64,000 bases of DNA from Oscillatoriales cyanobacterium CG2_30_40_61 (GCA_001873365.1 MNYZ01000016.1:47874-111873), one strand, 5' to 3'; counted from the stretch's first letter, positions 37,803-46,025 are shown. The notes: generated from the letters alone by a model not told the origin. Program-made: numbers and translations.

Positions 37803-38708
37803 TTATAAATAGGGTGACATTTCTACTATCGAATATCCCGCCGGACAATTAACCGCTTGATTGCCCAATAATACGGGTTGATTAGGAACTTTTTGAGTTG
37901 GTTGATCACTCTCACAAATAATTGATTTTGTGTTAATATTGCTAATCGGTGAAGGTTCAATATAAACCACTCCAATATAGCTTTTTAATCCATCTCGTTT
38001 AGCGACAGCAACCGATTGAACCATATTTTTTTGATCAATAACTCTAATTTTATAGCGATAATTTCTAGTTTCTTCAGGCAGACCTTTAATAAATTCTGCT
38101 AAGTTATTACTAAAAACATTATACTGAGTATAACTCGCTTGATTGCCTCGATTCATAATTTCAATATATTGTTTTGCTTCTAATTGGGTATCTCGATCAG
38201 CCTGTTCTTTTAATTCTAATGCTGTCGGTGTTTTAATGGTCACTGAAGTTGCAATTCTAGGGTCTTCAGAGGTTTTTTTAAATAGCAACGGTTGAGATTT
38301 AAAAGTAGTAATAGCAGGTTGTTCATCTCCACTAATATTTAAGTCTAACTGAAGTTGCCCATCTTCTTGTAATTCAAAAATAGCCGTTCCGACAATTTTT
38401 CTTTGAGCATCACGAAATATCATAAATCCGGGCTTAAAAGTCGGATCAATCGTGTATTCTAATTGTATCGCTTCAATCGGTGTTACAAATATATAAATCT
38501 TGCCATCCTCAGTAAAAATAATACCCGAAGAAAGATTAGTAGGAACTTGCCATTTTCCTACTAATTGTTTAGCCAGATTATTTTGAGGTTGAGCCGCTAA
38601 GATCACAGGAGAAAGCGCAGAATTTACCCCTAAATTAACTGCACCAAAACCCAATAAATTTAACCCTATTGATAAAAAAAATAGACCTTTTCTTTGAGCT
38701 GAAATCAT
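37803..38708 (-). CDS. exported protein with type IV pilin-like G/H domain
   Basis: A 301-residue protein with an N-terminal hydrophobic segment (about 8-38, FFLSIGLNLLGFGAVNLGV) and a C-terminal domain (about 175-300) that begins EAKQYIEIMNRGNQASYTQY and contains YRYKIRVID and GLKSYIGVVY. This pattern matches the cyanobacterial type IV pilin-like G/H (GspH-like) domain. The N-terminus lacks an obvious prepilin cleavage site followed by Phe-Thr-Leu-Ile, so assembly into a pilus is doubtful. The middle part (40-150) is a beta-rich domain also seen in secreted cyanobacterial proteins. The function is unknown. Confidence 0.75.
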   Translation of the reverse strand: MISAQRKGLFFLSIGLNLLGFGAVNLGVNSALSPVILAAQPQNNLAKQLVGKWQVPTNLSSGIIFTEDGKIYIFVTPIEAIQLEYTIDPTFKPGFMIFRDAQRKIVGTAIFELQEDGQLQLDLNISGDEQPAITTFKSQPLLFKKTSEDPRIATSVTIKTPTALELKEQADRDTQLEAKQYIEIMNRGNQASYTQYNVFSNNLAEFIKGLPEETRNYRYKIRVIDQKNMVQSVAVAKRDGLKSYIGVVYIEPSPISNINTKSIICESDQPTQKVPNQPVLLGNQAVNCPAGYSIVEMSPYL

Positions 38709-38796
38709 AGTTTTTTACTGATTTTGAAGATTAATAAATATTAAAATTTATCTAAAATACCCAGTTGTATTATCCACTTAAACGCTGCCTATCTAT

Positions 38797-39615
38797 CTAA
38801 TATAATTCTAGCATTAACTTTTTGCGATATTCTTGGGTTAGAGGATGTTCATTTCCGAGTAAATTAAAAATAGCTAAGATAGCTTTTTTAGCAGCATCAT
38901 CTTTAAATTTACGATGGGTTGATACCATCTCTAAAAACAAAGATAAAGCCTCGGAATAGGCTTTATCTAAAGTCAATTGACAGGCTTTCGCATAATTCTG
39001 TTCTAGTTCACTCTCTCCAGAAGAAACCGCATCTTTTTTGAATTGAATTAATTGTTTCAATGCTTGAGCTTTGAGGAAAAATTCTCCCTGATCTTCGGGA
39101 ATTGTATTTAACATCTTTTCGGCATTTTCCAATTGATTAATCACAATTAAAAAATTACCCGCTTCTAACACCACTTCCGGGCGATCTGGATATTCAGAAA
39201 ATAACTGATCTAGTAATTGTTTAGCCTGGGGAAATTTTCGATCAGCGATCGCATTTTTTAAAGCTTCTAAATCCCGTTCAAAATCAGATTTAAAACTCAT
39301 TTGATTTAGGATTTGTCGAATTTGAATTTCCGTTAATGCACCGACAAAACCCGGACGCACTTCCCCTTGTTCAAAAATTCTGACATCGGGTACACCTTCG
39401 ACCTGATATTGACTAGCTAATTCAGGATTTTGATCAATATCAATTTTTGCTAAAATAAAATCATATTCTTTGACCAACTTTTCTAAAATCGGTTTTAAAA
39501 TTTGGCAAGGGCCACACCAAGTTGCATAAAAGTCAACCAATACAGGTTTTTCATAAGAAACCTTGATCACCTCTGGCTCAAAGTTAGATTGATCAACATT
39601 GATCGCATATCCCAT
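38797..39615 (-). CDS. thioredoxin-domain protein with C-terminal TPR-like helices (YbbN-like)
   Basis: The N-terminal domain (about 5-105) is a thioredoxin with active site WCGPCQ at 33-38. The C-terminal 160 residues form TPR-like helices (KFPQAKQLLDQLFSEYPDRP, YSEALSLFLEMVSTHRKFKD). This is the layout of YbbN/CnoX, a chaperone-linked thioredoxin that protects proteins under oxidative stress; unlike E. coli CnoX it keeps both active-site cysteines with the classical CGPC motif. The length of 272 residues fits. It is transcribed towards the pilin-like gene. Confidence 0.92.
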   Translation of the reverse strand: MGYAINVDQSNFEPEVIKVSYEKPVLVDFYATWCGPCQILKPILEKLVKEYDFILAKIDIDQNPELASQYQVEGVPDVRIFEQGEVRPGFVGALTEIQIRQILNQMSFKSDFERDLEALKNAIADRKFPQAKQLLDQLFSEYPDRPEVVLEAGNFLIVINQLENAEKMLNTIPEDQGEFFLKAQALKQLIQFKKDAVSSGESELEQNYAKACQLTLDKAYSEALSLFLEMVSTHRKFKDDAAKKAILAIFNLLGNEHPLTQEYRKKLMLELY

Positions 39616-39659
39616 CTAACAAATCCTCCGATTGACTGCGTTTCCCATTTTATCCTAAA

Positions 39660-39735
39660 TATTCAGAGTTCAGTTATTCAGTTATCAGTCATCAATTATC
39701 AGTTATCAGTCATCAGTCATCAGTTATCAGTCATA
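39660..39735. repeat. direct ATCAGTT/ATCAGTC array
   Basis: Units GTTATCA, GTCATCA and ATTATCA repeat about ten times in tandem, all in one orientation, upstream of the thioredoxin-TPR gene. Confidence 0.8.
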
Positions 39736-39943
39736 AATGCCCAGTACAAATTCCTAGATTGGTGGATTGTACCCGGTCAGGTTACCCCCAGCAAAGTCAG
39801 ACCTGAGATATTTGTCCATGGTTTTCCGAACCACAGTGGTCAATTGTGGAGATTGATATTCCTCAAAACGCCCCAGACAACTGCGAGGAAGCCTGATGGG
39901 GCTAACTTGGGAATCTGTAAAGTGAAATTTAATTACAAATGTA

Positions 39944-39972
39944 TTGAAATTCACGCAAGATTAATGTAAAAT
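39944..39972 (+). promoter_or_regulatory. candidate sigma70-type promoter
   Basis: TTGAAA (39944-39949), a 17-base spacer, then TAAAAT (39967-39972). It would start a transcript near 39979, ahead of a short hairpin terminator and the interrupted membrane gene. Confidence 0.45.
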
Positions 39973-39978
39973 CCTTAG

Positions 39979-40033
39979 AGAAATCGATTCAATCCCCCAG
40001 ACAACGGCCAAATGCCCATTTTTTGGCATTTTT
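39979..40033 (+). ncRNA. candidate small RNA of about 55-60 nt
   Basis: Between the promoter-like sequence and a hairpin (AAATGCC at 40010-40016 pairing with GGCATTT at 40025-40031, followed by T residues) lies a short region with no reading frame. It contains CCCCCAGACAACGG, presumably unpaired. A related CCCCAGACAACTG occurs about 125 bases upstream near 39870. It does not match Yfr1 (no ACTCCTCACAC core). It could instead be a short attenuated leader of the decayed gene at 40095. Confidence 0.35.
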
Positions 40034-40034
40034 A
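40009..40034 (+). terminator. candidate Rho-independent terminator
   Basis: A 7-bp stem (AAATGCC/GGCATTT) with an eight-base loop is followed by TT and, after AGATTC, five more T. It is only U-tailed on the plus strand. The stem is AT-rich apart from three G-C pairs, so strength is moderate. Confidence 0.5.
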
Positions 40035-40094
40035 GATTCTTTTTGATAAAAATAGAGATCAACTGAGTTAAAACTGTAAACAATAGAGGTATTT

Positions 40095-40451
40095 ATGTCC
40101 AAAAAAATGATTGGTGGAATCTTAGTTTTTCTAGGTTTTATGATGTCTCCGTTGTGCTGGTGGAATGATTTAATTTTTAACTTATCCATTGCCTATGGGT
40201 TTGGATTTGTATTCGGTAAATTATCCGAGGACTTATTTTTTCCTGGCTCTGTTTTGGGGTATTGACTCTCTAATTTAGTCGGAATTTTACTCATGCAATA
40301 TGGAGCTATGAATGTGGTTGAATCTTCCGCCCCCCAACGAAATATCAAAAAAGATTTAGCCATGGGTGTCTTTTCTTCAACCGCTTTTACTGTGGTGATG
40401 GTGGCATTAGTTCAGTCTAATGTTATTGATATTTCCCTATTGCCCCATTAA
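40095..40451 (+). pseudogene. membrane protein gene interrupted by an in-frame TGA
   Basis: From ATG 40095 the frame reads MSKKMIGGILVFLGFMMSPL and continues for 56 codons through GKLSEDLFFPGSVLGY, then meets TGA at 40263-40265. The same frame goes on without further stops for 61 codons (LSNLVGILLMQYGAM, SSTAFTVVMVALVQSNVIDI) to TAA at 40449. Two or three membrane helices are split by the stop. A TGG to TGA change of a Trp codon would explain it. I do not recognise a named family. It is followed by two other damaged genes. Confidence 0.7.
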
Positions 40452-40486
40452 TCTTTTTTAATACTCTGTAGATTTAGGAATAGATC

Positions 40487-40720
40487 ATGTCTAATTTTAA
40501 TGGCAGCCAGTCACCATTTTTGGAATTAAACACAGTTAAAAATTGGTTGATGGTTCATTGGCAATTTTTAGTATTAGGGATTTCTTTACCCCTGCTCCTG
40601 TTTAGTATTCTCGCTTTAAAAATCCGTGAAAATACCGAAGGTTTACCTTGGGATGTGTCGATCTTATTTGCAATTCATTCCTCCAGTCAATCACAAATTG
40701 AAAAAAACGATGAAAAGTGA
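40487..40720 (+). pseudogene. truncated PAP2-family phosphatase, N-terminal remnant
   Basis: The 77-residue frame contains a membrane helix (WQFLVLGISLPLLLFSILAL) followed by GLPWDVSILFAIHSSSQSQ, a pattern seen near the start of cyanobacterial PAP2-type membrane phosphatases. The remainder of the enzyme, with its KX6RP, PSGH and SRX5HX3D active-site motifs, is absent. The frame ends in IEKNDEK and overlaps the start of the DUF202 gene by 11 bases. This suggests an internal deletion that joined the remnant to the next gene. Family assignment rests on the short N-terminal pattern, so confidence is moderate. Confidence 0.5.
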
Positions 40721-41170
40721 AGATTATACCGAAACTAACTCCTCTAAATTGATGGACTTACCAGACTCTAAACCTGAAAATAATCAAAAGCGAAAAAACT
40801 CAATCCCTCCCGGGTTCGAGATCATTTAGCCAATGAACGTACCTATCTGGCTTGGATGCGAACTGCTGTTGGTTTAATGGGATTTGGGGTGGTGATTTTA
40901 CGTCTGCGCGCGTTTCAACCCATTGCTGTCCCTGGCCCGGGCTATGGCTGGAAATTAGGATTATTATTTTCTGGGGTTGGTTTATTAACCGTATTATTAT
41001 CGACGTTTCAATATTTTGTTGTCCGTCGAGATATTGAAGAAGATAGTTATGAACCCCCTGACCGTTGGGTGATTTTGTTTAGTTTAGCCATCGCCTTATT
41101 AGGGTCAGGAATTATTTATTTTGTTTTCAGTAGTCCCGTATCTAGTCCCCTGAATTTTGGTGGTTTTTAA
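40710..41170 (+). pseudogene. frameshifted DUF202 (YidH-like) membrane protein gene
   Basis: ATG 40710 begins MKSEDYTETNSSKLMDLPDS and runs to KRKNSIPPGFEII, stopping at 40829. The conserved DUF202 core is in another frame: RVRDHLANERTYLAWMRTAV, then AVGLMGFGVVILRLRAFQP, with further membrane helices up to 41170. The shift lies in the CCTCCCGGG stretch near 40804-40815 and looks like a one-base change in length. DUF202 proteins are small inner-membrane proteins of unknown function. A sequencing error at the C/G run is possible. Confidence 0.75.
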
Positions 41171-41218
41171 TAATAGGTGGAAATCGGGTGCAAAGGAATA
41201 GGAATTAAGAGTTAATAT

Positions 41219-42184
41219 CTATTCCTTTTCCGCCTCTACTCGTTCAATATCCTCTACCAAAAAAACCAAGGCGAAATTATGTCTCATTTTTTGATTAATA
41301 AAATCTTGAACTAAACGGACTTGTTTAGGAGTTACAGGGTCGGTTGAGCGAACTTTTAAATAGGCTTTAGGAGGATCTTGTTTCCAATTAATATGAGTTT
41401 CGTGTAAATCCATCCGTTGTCCGGTTAAGGTTTGCTGTTCAAAAATTTTCCTTAAATCGGTTTGTAGTCGCAGTTGAGTTACAAATTGTAAAAAACTAAT
41501 TCCTAAAGGAATAGCTAAAATAGAAGCAATAATTAAAGTTAAAGCAAATTGTTTTCGCAGTCGGGAATAACCCGCCACAATAAAAACGATCATACAAGCT
41601 AAAGCAATCCCAATTAAATTGGTTAAATAAAGCAATATTGCGCCATAACTTAAATCAAAATAACCCTGGGATAAGGTTAAACCAACTACACATAAAGGAG
41701 GCATTAAAGCCACAGCAATTGCGGTTCCCGCCACCGCGTCACTAATCCCCTTTTCTACTTTCGTAAAACCGCTTAATCCCCCCGCAACCACCGCAATTCC
41801 TAAGTCAATTAAATTCGGTTGAGTTCGGGCTAAAACTTCCGATCCAAAATCTTCAATTCCGGTTATTTTTCCTAATATCATTGATAATATTAGTGCCACG
41901 GCTGTTCCCACGATAATCGAAATTATCCCACGGCGAGATAATTCTTGATCACTTTTTAAAAGACCAAAGGCTAATCCCCGCAGGGGTAACATAATCGGAG
42001 CTACTAACATCGCCCCAATAATCACGGCGGTACTATTACTCAGTAATCCAAAGGTAGCAATTAAACAAGCCGTAATTACCAGGACAATATAATTAAAACA
42101 CAGTGTAGATTCAGCGACCAAATCCTGCCGCATCTGAATTAAGGCATCCTCAGATACTTGTTTGAGTTTGAGTTTACTTTTCAT
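41219..42184 (-). CDS. DUF389 family membrane protein
   Basis: The 321-residue product has six or so membrane helices between residues 25 and 235 (YIVLVITACLIATFGLL, AVIIGAMLVAPIMLPLRGLA, VVAGGLSGFTKVEKGISDAV, ALMPPLCVVGLTLSQG), followed by a soluble C-terminal part with VRLVQDFINQKM. The motif STAVIIGAMLVAPIM is the hallmark of DUF389 (TIGR00341) proteins. No function is established. It is convergent with the frameshifted DUF202 gene and divergent from the cupin gene. Confidence 0.88.
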   Translation of the reverse strand: MKSKLKLKQVSEDALIQMRQDLVAESTLCFNYIVLVITACLIATFGLLSNSTAVIIGAMLVAPIMLPLRGLAFGLLKSDQELSRRGIISIIVGTAVALILSMILGKITGIEDFGSEVLARTQPNLIDLGIAVVAGGLSGFTKVEKGISDAVAGTAIAVALMPPLCVVGLTLSQGYFDLSYGAILLYLTNLIGIALACMIVFIVAGYSRLRKQFALTLIIASILAIPLGISFLQFVTQLRLQTDLRKIFEQQTLTGQRMDLHETHINWKQDPPKAYLKVRSTDPVTPKQVRLVQDFINQKMRHNFALVFLVEDIERVEAEKE

Positions 42185-42273
42185 AACAAATATTAAGATT
42201 TATCAAAATTAAACAATCAGCAATTACCTATCACTATAGATTAATAGATGTGGAGCATATTATCATATTACTT

Positions 42274-42609
42274 ATGAAAATAATAGATTTAAACCAAATT
42301 CCAGAACAGGAAGTTTCCCATAACCCAGCAATTAAAAAAAAGGTCATGTTAAGTTTAGGGGATTTACCCCACTTAACTAATTTTTCCCAAGCGTATTTTG
42401 CTCCGGGACAGGTGGCGGGTGGTCATGCCCATGCTGATATGTGTGAGGTATTTTTTGTGGAATCGGGTTTAGGAAATATTTGTATTGACGGTACAGATTA
42501 TGACTTAAAACCCGGGGTTTGTATTGCGGTGAAACCCGGAGAAATTCACGAAGTTAGTAATACCGGAAATAGGGATTTAATCCTAACTTATTTTGGTTTG
42601 CGCGCCTAA
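42274..42609 (+). CDS. small cupin-domain protein
   Basis: This single-domain beta-barrel protein of 111 residues has cupin motif 1 (GHAHADMCEVFFVESGLG) with candidate metal ligands at the two His and the Glu, and motif 2 (KPGEIHEVSNTGNRDLIL) with a His. Such proteins can be sugar isomerases, dioxygenases or binding proteins; the substrate cannot be told. I start at ATG 42274; a GTG at 42250 would add eight hydrophobic residues. Its 3' end is 92 bases from the convergent era gene. Confidence 0.85.
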   Translation: MKIIDLNQIPEQEVSHNPAIKKKVMLSLGDLPHLTNFSQAYFAPGQVAGGHAHADMCEVFFVESGLGNICIDGTDYDLKPGVCIAVKPGEIHEVSNTGNRDLILTYFGLRA

Positions 42610-42701
42610 CCCGTCGTCAAATGTTCGCTCCGAGCGAGGACGCTTGCACCCCAAAAGTTTTAGGATTTCAACAGATGATGCCACCCATCCCCTAAAAACA
42701 A

Positions 42702-43631
42702 CTATTCAACCTGATACCCCAAATCGGCCAACTGACTGCGGGACTGACGCCATTTCGGTTGCACTTTCACAAACAACTCCAAATAGACCTTACCATCAAT
42801 CAACTTTTGAATTTGTTGGCGGGCATCACTGCCAATAGTTTTCAGCATACTCCCCTGATGGCCAATTAAAATTCCCTTTTGGGAAGGACGCTCAACATGA
42901 ATCGTGGATAAAATTCGAGTAATTTTGGGGTCTTCCTCCACCCGGTCAACGGAAATCGCTACGGAATGGGGTACCTCCTCCCGGGTATGGAGTAAAATCT
43001 GTTCTCGAATCAGTTCTCCGATAATGAAGCGTTCCGGTTGATCGGTAACTAAATCCGGGGGATAATAGTAGGGGCCAGGATCTAAACGATCTATTAATAA
43101 TTGTTGCAAATCATTGACACCATCGCCAGTTAATGCTGAAAACTTGACTACAGGCCATTCGTAGGGTTGGGAGAGTTGGCCATAACTGCGGTCAATAATT
43201 ACCGTATCTTCCGGTTGCTGATCCAGTTTATTCATGCCCAGAATTACCGGAATTTTGACTTGTTCGAGTAACTCAATAATATAGCGATCGCCCCCTCCCG
43301 CCTCCACAGACCCATCGACCACCAACAACAGAACATCAACGGACGAAATCGCCGACTTGGCATTTTGTACCAACACCTTACCCAATTGATGATGGGGTTT
43401 ATGAATTCCGGGGGTATCGACAAAAATAATTTGAGCCTCAGCCGTGGTCAGAATCCCCCGTAAACGGTTGCGCGTCGTTTGAGCCACGGGGGAAGTAATG
43501 GCAATTTTCTGACCCACCATCTGATTCATTAATGTCGATTTCCCCACATTCGGGCGACCAATAATTCCGACAAACCCCGACTTATATCCCTCTGGCGGTA
43601 AGGGAATTGTTACACCTTCAGACCCATCCAT
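42702..43631 (-). CDS. era: GTPase Era
   Basis: Era binds the 3' end of 16S rRNA and is needed for 30S maturation. G1 GRPNVGKST lies at about 26-34, G3 DTPGIHKPHH at about 73, and G4 NKLD at about 139. The C-terminal KH domain (about 225-309) has GSMLKTIGSDARQQIQKLID and the terminal LFVKVQPKWR. An N-terminal extension of about 17 residues precedes the G domain. Length 309 residues; the protein is intact. Confidence 0.96.
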   Translation of the reverse strand: MDGSEGVTIPLPPEGYKSGFVGIIGRPNVGKSTLMNQMVGQKIAITSPVAQTTRNRLRGILTTAEAQIIFVDTPGIHKPHHQLGKVLVQNAKSAISSVDVLLLVVDGSVEAGGGDRYIIELLEQVKIPVILGMNKLDQQPEDTVIIDRSYGQLSQPYEWPVVKFSALTGDGVNDLQQLLIDRLDPGPYYYPPDLVTDQPERFIIGELIREQILLHTREEVPHSVAISVDRVEEDPKITRILSTIHVERPSQKGILIGHQGSMLKTIGSDARQQIQKLIDGKVYLELFVKVQPKWRQSRSQLADLGYQVE

Positions 43632-43711
43632 TCAAGTTCTGTTCCAGTTTTGATAGTCCCCTGCCATTCTAACCCAAGCCCCTTTCCCTTGATATACCAA
43701 CTAAAATTTGA

Positions 43712-43736
43712 TAGAGTTGCCAGGTAGCTCTATCCA
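43712..43736. repeat. hairpin upstream of the IS605-like remnant
   Basis: GATAGAG (43712-43718) and CTCTATC (43730-43736) form a 7-bp stem with an 11-base loop, preceded by TTT. It could be the left-end hairpin of a deleted IS605-type element, since TnpA recognises such imperfect hairpins, but no consensus is available to confirm this. Confidence 0.3.
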
Positions 43737-43806
43737 AATCTGAGATAGAAACCTACTCGAACTCAGGGCGATCGTAGAAACCCTTTCTGAATCTGGGTTA
43801 AGATAG

Positions 43807-43996
43807 GTTATCTTAGTGAACGAGGTTAAACTCAAGTCGCGGGAGGGCATTTCGAGACTGAAAACGGACGTGGAGACAGTGTAAGACTACTTTTAAAGTA
43901 GCAACGGTCTGCGAAGCGTCAACCCCATTCGGCGACCATCCTAAAAAGATGGCAGTGTGAGGAATCCCCGTCCGTTTACGGCGGGGAGGATGTCAA
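43807..43996 (+). mobile_element. IS200/IS605-family right end with TnpB 3' remnant and omega-RNA-like scaffold
   Basis: In frame from 43807 to the TAA at 43882-43884 the sequence reads VILVNEVKLKSREGISRLKT then DVETV, resembling the extreme C-terminus of cyanobacterial TnpB proteins. After the stop come three hairpins: CTACTTT/AAAGTAG (43887-43901), CCATC/GATGG (43936-43952) and CCCCG-CCG/CGG-CGGGG (43966-43986), then GGATGTCAA ending at 43996. This layout matches the TnpB guide-RNA scaffold at the right end of IS605-type elements. No tnpA or tnpB body is present. Confidence 0.65.
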
Positions 43997-44090
43997 AGTT
44001 CTGTAGAGTCCTATGGGAATAAGGTTGATCATACCAGGATCAACTGTACGTCCAGAGTCCGTTAATTTTTACGTTGGTGAGATTGAGGAG

Positions 44091-44618
44091 ATGAAAACGA
44101 TGAATTCTAAACTGATTGGTGGCCTATGCGCCCTAATCGCAGTAGCTTCACAGTTACCTGCTGTCGCTCAAAATCCTATTGGGACACCTGTAGTTCCCTC
44201 TGACTTCGATTATAAATATCAACCCAAAGATCCTGATAGTGGACGGGTTGACCCCCCAATTTATTACAGCTTACCCGACCTAGGTTTTCCCGACAGAACC
44301 CTACCCTCGGCCTTCAAATTTCCGATTATCTATGAATTAGGGACTGATAAAAGCATCACCAGTGATGCAGTAATTACTGACACCGTGTTTATCCCTAACT
44401 TACCTCCAATCCCCAATGGTATTACCTTAGATGATGTTCCCCGGATTCGGGCTGAATATACTCGCAAAGTTGAAGAATGGGGTGAATTGGTTCAAGGATG
44501 TCTGGCTTTAAGTCCTTTAATCATCAAAACTGATACAGGCAACCCCGTGTTAATTCAAAAGCAAAACGCTGGAACAGTTGTTCTGAATGCTAATAATATT
44601 TCCGTTTGCCCCCGATAA
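44091..44618 (+). CDS. secreted protein of unknown function
   Basis: The chosen start at ATG 44091 has GAGGAG directly ahead and gives a 175-residue precursor. Residues 1-27 form a signal peptide (KLIGGLCALIAVASQLPAVA, cleavage before QNP). The mature part is rich in Pro and Asp early (SDFDYKYQPKDPDSGRVDPP) and has one pair of Cys, near positions 144 and 173. An earlier frame start at 44013 would place the signal peptide internally, so it is not used. I do not recognise a family. The 5' untranslated region follows directly after the IS605-like right end. A strong terminator follows. Confidence 0.7.
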   Translation: MKTMNSKLIGGLCALIAVASQLPAVAQNPIGTPVVPSDFDYKYQPKDPDSGRVDPPIYYSLPDLGFPDRTLPSAFKFPIIYELGTDKSITSDAVITDTVFIPNLPPIPNGITLDDVPRIRAEYTRKVEEWGELVQGCLALSPLIIKTDTGNPVLIQKQNAGTVVLNANNISVCPR

Positions 44619-44640
44619 ACTGATTTAACTTTCTTAATTT

Positions 44641-44675
44641 TCACCTTCTTTGTTGATTGCAAAGGAGGTGATTTT
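44641..44675 (+). terminator. strong Rho-independent terminator
   Basis: TCACCTTCTTTG (44641-44652) pairs with CAAAGGAGGTGA (44660-44671) over 12 positions with one G-T wobble and a seven-base loop, followed by TTTTATTT. It lies 22 bases after the secreted-protein stop codon. Confidence 0.85.
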
Positions 44676-44749
44676 ATTTAAAAAGAAATGGCACAATAAT
44701 ATTTTAGGGCAAAGAGTTATAGCAGTCACGATGATCAAGTCTTTTCCCC

Positions 44750-44820
44750 CTATTGCCTATTGCCTATTGCCTATTGCCTATTGCCTGTTCCGGTGTTCCG
44801 GTGTTCCCTGTTCCCTTCTA
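44750..44820. repeat. CCTATTG tandem repeat with CGGTGTTC units
   Basis: Five CTATTGC units in tandem are followed by CTGTTCCGGTGTTCCGGTG and TTCCCTGTTCCC. It lies immediately before the TPR-like gene. Confidence 0.75.
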
Positions 44821-44827
44821 TAAAACC

Positions 44828-45928
44828 ATGAAAGAACTCGAAGAAGTCGCGGCAGCCCTAGACCGTCAGGACTACCGCCAAGCAGCAAAACTCCTCAAGC
44901 AACTGCAAAAACAAGAACCCCAGAATTTTTGGGTACAGTTGTATGCTGGGCGTTGGTATGAAGGGACTGATAAATTAGAAACCGCCGAAAAGGTTTATCG
45001 TAAATTACTTAAAGATGCGACAAACCCTAAAATTGTCTCCCAGGCGCGTCAGGGGTTACAAAGAATTGAAACTATTGAACAAAATCGACGTCAAGAAGCG
45101 ATTATTCAAGCTAAAACTGACCCGAAAAATCAAGAATTAGGGATTTTAATTTTAGAACCTTTAGCCCCGGAAAAAAAACAAATCGCCGCCCAAACCCTAG
45201 CCCGAATGTTAAAAACCGACCCCTATACCGCCCGAATGCAGCTACAAAGTCGGGGTTGGCGACTATATAAAACTGGGGAAATGGGAGAATTAAAGGTTTA
45301 TGGTCAAGAAATGCTAGAAGCTGGAATTCCAGTATTTTGGGTAGCTTTAACGGAAATTCAAAAACTCCCTGTCTTTCAGATACAATCTATTCAAACCTTA
45401 TCCCCACAACCGACTATTATTTGTCAAAATGAACAAGAGCAATTAGGGTCTATGACTTTTAATTGGCAGGAAGTTACCCAACGGGTTGAGGGATTATTAC
45501 CTTTATTTGTAGAATCCTTAGATTATGATCCCCGGCGTCCCAAATCCGAACGATTTCGTCATAAAGAAACAACCCAAGATTATGCACAAATCTATGATTT
45601 ACACTTGCCTAAACGGGGTTGTATTTTAAGACTTTGTGACCAAAACTATGATTTTAAACAAGGAGTTGATTTTAGTCAATTTTCCCCGGAAACTGTACCT
45701 CCTTCCCAAAATACTAATAGAATTCATTGGAATTTATTAAAAGAACAGTTAAATTTATTGTTAACTCATGCTCAACTCTGGTCTGAGTTTACACCTTTTG
45801 CCGAAACCACATTAGATTATACTCAATTTCTGGGTAGGATTAAACCCCATATTGATTTATCTCGAAAATCAGAAAGTGTTTGGGATAATGCTTTTCATTT
45901 ATATAGTGGTTTGGTATTTTTAAAATAA
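44828..45928 (+). CDS. TPR-like cytoplasmic protein of unknown function
   Basis: A 366-residue protein starting MKELEEVAAALDRQDYRQAA. The first 90 residues look like tetratricopeptide repeats (YRQAAKLLKQLQKQEPQNFW, ETAEKVYRKLLKDATNPK). The middle and C-terminal parts (LGILILEPLAPEKKQIAAQT, QLQSRGWRLYKTGEMGELKV) are not assigned to a family, though the pattern recurs in cyanobacteria. The frame extends upstream through CCTATTG repeats to 44753; those codons are repeat-derived, so ATG 44828 is preferred. There is no signal peptide. Confidence 0.75.
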   Translation: MKELEEVAAALDRQDYRQAAKLLKQLQKQEPQNFWVQLYAGRWYEGTDKLETAEKVYRKLLKDATNPKIVSQARQGLQRIETIEQNRRQEAIIQAKTDPKNQELGILILEPLAPEKKQIAAQTLARMLKTDPYTARMQLQSRGWRLYKTGEMGELKVYGQEMLEAGIPVFWVALTEIQKLPVFQIQSIQTLSPQPTIICQNEQEQLGSMTFNWQEVTQRVEGLLPLFVESLDYDPRRPKSERFRHKETTQDYAQIYDLHLPKRGCILRLCDQNYDFKQGVDFSQFSPETVPPSQNTNRIHWNLLKEQLNLLLTHAQLWSEFTPFAETTLDYTQFLGRIKPHIDLSRKSESVWDNAFHLYSGLVFLK

Positions 45929-46025
45929 TAGGGAACACCGGAACAGGGAACAGGGAACAGGGAATAGGGAATAGGGAACACCGGAATAGGGAATAGGTAA
46001 TAGGTAATAGGTAATAGGTAATAGA
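45929..46025. repeat. GGGAACA/GGGAATA/GGTAATA tandem array
   Basis: Heptamers GGGAACA, GGGAATA and then GGTAATA run in tandem with two ACACCGGAA interruptions. It begins right at the stop codon of the TPR-like gene and leads into the dispersed 39-bp repeat and the MITE. Confidence 0.85.

Noticed and set aside
39502..39969. 155-codon plus-strand frame across the repeat array near 39.7 kb
   Set aside because: It starts inside the opposite-strand thioredoxin gene and crosses the ATCAGTT array; no conserved pattern is seen.
40263..40265. TGA read-through (selenocysteine or recoding) in the membrane gene
   Set aside because: No SECIS-like need or Sec machinery is indicated, and neighbouring genes are also damaged; a simple nonsense change is more likely.
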